Below, one piece after another: positions 59,717 to 64,000 of a stretch of 64,000 nucleotides of DNA (the stretch's first letter is position 1; each line of letters begins with the position of its first letter). A model generated the notes under the pieces. That model was not told where the DNA came from. It saw only the letters and a list, made by a program, of their open reading frames with translations, and searched no databases. Source of the stretch: Atkinsonella hypoxylon (Eukaryota > Ascomycota > Sordariomycetes > Hypocreales > Clavicipitaceae); assembly GCA_000729835.1 (NCBI GenBank), contig JFHB01000100.1, forward strand, positions 45,090-109,089, read 5' to 3'. The translations under genes were made by a program, and so were the position numbers.

Positions 59717-61005
59717 TCAATACGTGTCGAGTAGGCAGTCGAGCTCGTCGATTTCAATACTCTCGGCAGTTCTGTCCCACTCAAAGAATTTGTTCAACTT
59801 CAGCCAGCTGTCCGCGTCATCCTCTTTGCGCATGCCAGACATAGTGCTGGGCCGCATGGCGGGACTGGCCAGAAGCGTGGCAGGTGGTAATGCACGATCG
59901 CCGAACCAAAGGTCATCGCGAGAAACAAACTCCAAAGTAGAGTTGCGCTCAATGATCTCGGGTGTCACAATGTTGTTATTGTGGGTGTTGTTGTGCGTAA
60001 GTTTACGTTTCTGCAGAACATCGGCAGTTTGGGTGAACTCGCGCTCGTCCGTCTCGAGAGGTGGAGAATTCCGTCGCAAATCGCGACCCTGTCTCACCCG
60101 AGTCCCATGGGACTTGAAAGAGCCTATAGGCGTCATTGACATCACCGCGCCTTCCATATCGTCAAGGTCCGGTGAAGAAAGATCCACCTCCGGGGAAGGA
60201 CTAAGTTCCCGCCGGCGGGCATCAACATCGTCTGATATAGAATCATCGGTAAGGGAGACAGATGGGGTAACGGTGGCAGTGTTATGTATAGGCTGGGAGA
60301 TGTTGGAGTCTGGAAGTGGTTGTCGAGGGCAAGTAGTGAGGAAGAAGTAAGTGCGTCGTGGGTGGACTGGCTCGAGTTCTTTGGCCAAGGGGCATGGCGC
60401 AAGGACATTCCAACAAGAGCGCTTCATGTATGTGGTCAGGCGAGAGGAGATGATGGCGCATGGATTGGCAGATCTAGAATAGCATTCAGATTAGTAGACT
60501 GGCCAGAGCGCATCGCAACAGGTGAGACTCACTGCTGTACTGAAGTAAGTTTCTGATAAAGGACAGTGGCCAACTCCTTAATCAGATGGGGTCTGTTGGC
60601 GGTGGACTGGAGCTGTAGAATTGTTGCCTCCACAATATCATCATTAATTCCCTCAAGGTCGATTTTGCGTATCACCTTGGCATCCGACATTTCAATACTG
60701 GTAGCCGGCGTTGGCGAAGGGGGCGGGGTCCGCTCGACGATGATTTCGTTGGGACCAGAAGTGCACCGGTGCGATCGCTTCAGTCGTTTGGAAGGATGTG
60801 ACTCCATGGCTTCGGCGGACGTTTCTGAAGGTTGCGCCGGTGTAGCTGGCGAGGACGAAGTAGAAGTAGAAGTAGAAGAAGCTGATGATGACGACGGCCG
60901 TCTCGTAGCTTTGTTCGAAGCGGCGGCACGAGCAGCATGCGTGACGGGAATATGTATGCCTAAGCTGGGCAGGGACAGCGACTTGCGGCGAGTGTTATAT
61001 GGCAT
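59717..61005 (-). CDS. GDS1-like winged-helix nuclear protein (putative)
   Basis: Two exons, 61005-60533 and 60473-59717, give 409 aa. The 59-bp intron has a GTGAGT donor, a CTAAT-type branch site and TCTAG acceptor. The start is the first ATG (MPYNTRRKSLSLPSLGIHIP). A low-complexity Ser/Thr/Pro region precedes a basic SKRLKRSHR that could direct nuclear import. Residues about 120-205 form the conserved part: NDDIVEATILQLQSTANRPH, LIKELATVLYQKL, then across the splice SANPCAIISSRLTTYMKR and LAPCPLAKELEPVHPRRTYFF. The last blocks resemble the winged-helix region that I associate, from memory, with fungal GDS1-like proteins. The C-terminal half is acidic and Ser/Pro-rich with repeated SP sites. 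The gene model is firm and the family name is tentative. Confidence 0.78.
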
Positions 61006-61649
61006 TCTGGAAACTGATCTCTCACGCAAGGAGAGAAAAGGCGACAGTGACCAGATGAAAGTTGTTGATTTGTGTTCCTGGTCGGGAGGTTGGTGCAGCT
61101 GTACGAGTCTCCTAGATGAAGGGGTCGACGTTGTCGAGCTGGAAGACGTCGTTCACGAATGCGGGATCAAATGCAAGGCTAGAGCAACGGTCTAGGACTC
61201 GAAGGAGGAGGCAACAACAAAAATAATAATGGAAAAAACGGTTTGCCCGGTCGCAAGTTGAGAGGCAAGAATGAAGGAGAGGGAGGGGCTGTTCAAGACG
61301 AGGGATCGAACAAGCGAAGCGGAATAGCGTAGACATACACCAGACTGGCTGGCCAGGACGGGGAAGGGATGGATGGGAAAAAGCAGCAACATGAGCTCCC
61401 GGTTTAATTTTTTTCTTTCTTCCTGCTATTGGTCGGCAGCTGGCTGCAAGCTTGCCGAAGTGGGGGCCGCTAGTGTGAGTGGGCAGGATAATCCCTGGTA
61501 CTAGGCAGAATGGGGGCCCGGTCGACCAATGGAATTGCACAGTCTGGAAGATTGATCCATCTTTTAGTCTGCTGCATTCCACTCAGGACCCTGCTTGCCT
61601 ACCTGGCTGTTTGTATGTACGGAATACTGATCCCTAAGCTGCGATGCGT

Positions 61650-61735
61650 TGATGTGTGCAACGTACCTCTGTACATCTTGGACGTGAAGGGACTTTTATG
61701 GTAGTAAGGTTCGCTCGTACATTGAAGTACACCCT
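61650..61735 (+). repeat. Dispersed repeat, family 1, copy D
   Basis: Contains GTACCTCTGTACATCTTGGA, then ACTTTTATGGTAGTAAGGTT and CGCTCGTACATTGAAGTACA, in the order seen in the other copies. A TACGGAATA motif lies 32 bp upstream. Confidence 0.7.
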
Positions 61736-62863
61736 GAGCCCGCCAGCCTTGATTGGTCCAACTACCTCCTAGCTATTTCGTTAACCTAGTTGTTGCCTTA
61801 GTACCTACCTTTGCGCGCCACCCGATTTTTCGTAGGAGCAAGGGCTTACAAAGGTCTGATAGAGCAACAATAGGCCAAATCGATGGTTTGGTCTGCCAAC
61901 GTCTGCCAACGTCTGTTTTGTATGTATGTATGTATGTATGTATTGATCTATTGTTATTGTTATCATCACCGGCATTTGGCTTTCCCTGGCTGCTGGCAAG
62001 GCATGATAGACGACGGGGGGCGACGACAGAGACTAAGGTCAATATTTTTACTCACCCACACCGCGCCGACGTCGACATTGCAAATGTGAGTTAGCATGTA
62101 CAACAAAACTTCTGAGTGACTACCTCTTCCGTCCCTGTGCTCCAATTCCCATGCCGTGCTTGCCCAACCACAGAAGACGGCGTAGGAGTCCCGTGCTTCA
62201 GGTCATCTGTCGGTGAGGACATCTTTTCCTGAGAGACGGTAAGGCTGCACTTACAAACGTGGCAAGGGTCTGACCCAGCCAGAAGCATCGCGGTAAGAGG
62301 CACATCTTGTACTATGCCAAATTGTACAATGATACAATGTCGACAACAATAGTTACAAAGGTGTCGCCGCCGCTGATGAAAGGCATCGTCGGAGTTTGAG
62401 GCGCTCGCGAGGCACGGAATGGCCGAATTCTAGATGTTGTTGGAAGAGCTACGGCCAGTCCTCGAGCCAGAGGGAATTGATATTTAGGGGTCACTTTCGT
62501 GACTGCAGCCTCGCCGTCTCTCAAGGATGGTAAGAAAATCAGGGCTGAAAAGAAAAAGAAAAAGAAAAAACAGGGGAGGAAAAAAAAAAAAGAAACGTCA
62601 AATCTCGCTGACCGCCCAAGAGGACCACAGCACCAAACGATCAGAGCCCCACCTCACCTGGCACCTGGAATGGACCCTGCGTATCTGACCAGCCAAGTGG
62701 TGGGTATAAGGAAGGAGCTCGCAAGAGACTCGTTGCTCCTAAGCTTGAGGATGTAACTAAAACATACACAGTGTCCAGAGTCTTGAATTTTTCTTGCTGC
62801 TCATGTCATTACTGTCGAATTAGGTATTTGATGTGGCCGTTTGACCCCTTGGGTGCCCCGGAG

Positions 62864-62903
62864 TTTTGCATTTGCATTTGCATTTGCATTTGCATTTGCA
62901 TGT
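62864..62903. repeat. Hexanucleotide microsatellite (TTTGCA)n
   Basis: Five to six copies of TTTGCA, the right edge shifting to TGTGCA. The unit length is a multiple of three, so it keeps several frames open. Confidence 0.95.
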
Positions 62904-64000
62904 GCATGTGCGGCACTACGGCACCTGCACCGAAACGCATGAGCAGGGGTGAAGGTGGAGTCACCCAGCTTGTCCCACGATGAAAAGGCAGATGACATGC
63001 ACGGAGTATGTGATGGCAGATATTGTACGGAGTACTCGGTGCAGAATGACATGCTATTAGGTGATGGCGCACTTTCGACGCAGTGATGGCTTTTGCTACT
63101 GGTAGCAAGAAAGGTTCGCTGATGTCACCTTGTCTTCGTTTTTCTTCTCGCCTCTCTACCATCATCTCAGAGTCTACTCTACCTAGGTACTGTACGGATC
63201 CTTGGTGCACAGACCAGACCAGACCATCGTCCGTTACGGCGCATACTCCGCAGGGCAGGAGCAGCCATGGCTTCATTCATACAGCCCGCGAGTCGTGACA
63301 ACATCATAACCGCCCACCCCTTCTTTCCCTTCCCACCAAACCACCTGGTATTTATTACTCCGTAGTGAAAAATACAGGACGATTTCCCATCTACCTATTC
63401 CGTAGGTATCTACCTACTACCTACCTAGTAGTAAGTAGGTAGGTATATACGAATTACCGCAAGCGGTCACGCACACCAAAACGGCATTCGCACGAAATTG
63501 CACGCACACTTGGACGCATCCACCCTTGCTGCAGGGAGAGAGCGCAGTCTTGCTGCACGATCATGTCCAGCCAGCCAGCAATGCTTACATGCCCATTTGA
63601 TTCGGTGCATCAGCCTAAAGCTCCAGTACCGTGCATCAGCCTCGTCAAAGTCCAGTGACGGAGCGCGAGCCGCCCCTAATAAGCTTAACTGTGAAATGCC
63701 GCCAAGCTAATCTACGCATCATGGAAAAATATAGCTTCAGGAATAGTCGATTTAACTTGGGAATCGCTTAACTCATCCTGATCCGCATTAGGTGCTCGCT
63801 TGTAGCTAGGCAACCCCGCGTCGTGCACCCGTCACTGTACTTGCAGCCGTAGCCCGCTTAGGCAGCTTCAAACTAGCCTTTTAGAACAGAGACTGGGGAA
63901 CCATACAAAAGGCTGGGAGGTTAAATTTGAAAAAAAAAAAAAAAAAAGGTCAATTAAAGGGTCCTTGCGATAGTGGGGCGCGGACCCATCACACCTGGTT

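Larger units (their letters stand above)
61006..64000. other. Gene-poor right flank
   Basis: No convincing gene. Contents: promoter side of the GDS1-like gene, repeat family 1 copy D at 61650-61735, a (TATG)n run at about 61921-61943, A-rich tracts at about 62546-62592, a (TTTGCA)n array at 62864-62903, TACGGARTA motifs at 61618, 63026, 63356 and 63396, CCTACCTAGTAG-type sequence at 63405-63447 and an A-tract at about 63931-63947. Confidence 0.55.

Overview
This is a nuclear genome window from a filamentous ascomycete. The evidence is short spliceosomal introns (about 58-307 bp, GTRNGT donors, CTAAC-like branch points, YAG acceptors), fungal gene families (PHO80-type cyclin, fungal transcription-factor domain, fungal kinase-like family) and a fungal MET10. 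Family resemblances point to Sordariomycetes, most likely Hypocreales. That placement is inference, because no database search was possible.

The window holds eleven protein genes I consider intact, plus one clear pseudogene. From left to right: 1-7.2 kb has no convincing gene. 7.2-12.35 kb has an EasF/EgtD-type N-methyltransferase (+) converging on a large fungal transcription-factor-domain protein (-). 12.35-21.9 kb is a long repeat-rich, gene-poor stretch. A C2H2-like zinc-finger protein (+) lies at 21.9-23.0 kb, and 23-28.9 kb is again empty. An FAD-dependent amine/amino-acid oxidase-like gene (+) lies at 28.9-30.5 kb. The sulfite reductase flavoprotein subunit MET10 (-) is at 33.1-36.3 kb. 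A decayed protein-kinase-like gene (-) is at 37.2-38.6 kb. A copper-type P1B ATPase (+) is at 39.8-43.2 kb and a PCL-type cyclin (-) at 44.4-45.6 kb. 45.6-53.9 kb is gene-poor with minisatellites. The right side is a conserved housekeeping block: CDK1/Cdc28 (-), an IMPACT/YIH1-family protein (-), divergently an OMS1-like mitochondrial methyltransferase (+), and a GDS1-like winged-helix protein (-). 61-64 kb has no convincing gene.

The housekeeping genes cover sulfate assimilation (MET10), copper export, cell-cycle control (CDK1 and a PCL cyclin), translation-stress signalling (IMPACT) and mitochondrial function (OMS1-like). They do not form a pathway cluster. The methyltransferase/transcription-factor pair is the only accessory-looking gene pair, and no ergot-alkaloid or ergothioneine partner gene is visible.

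The intergenic DNA has its own structure. A nine-base motif TACGGARTA (either strand) occurs at 26 sites I located, none in a predicted exon, where about one is expected by chance. It is often near CCTAGGTA-type sequences. A diverged dispersed repeat of about 80 bp occurs at least four times, two further repeat pairs are visible, and there are several micro- and minisatellites. I found no CRISPR, no IS-type element, no intact transposon and no convincing tRNA or rRNA.
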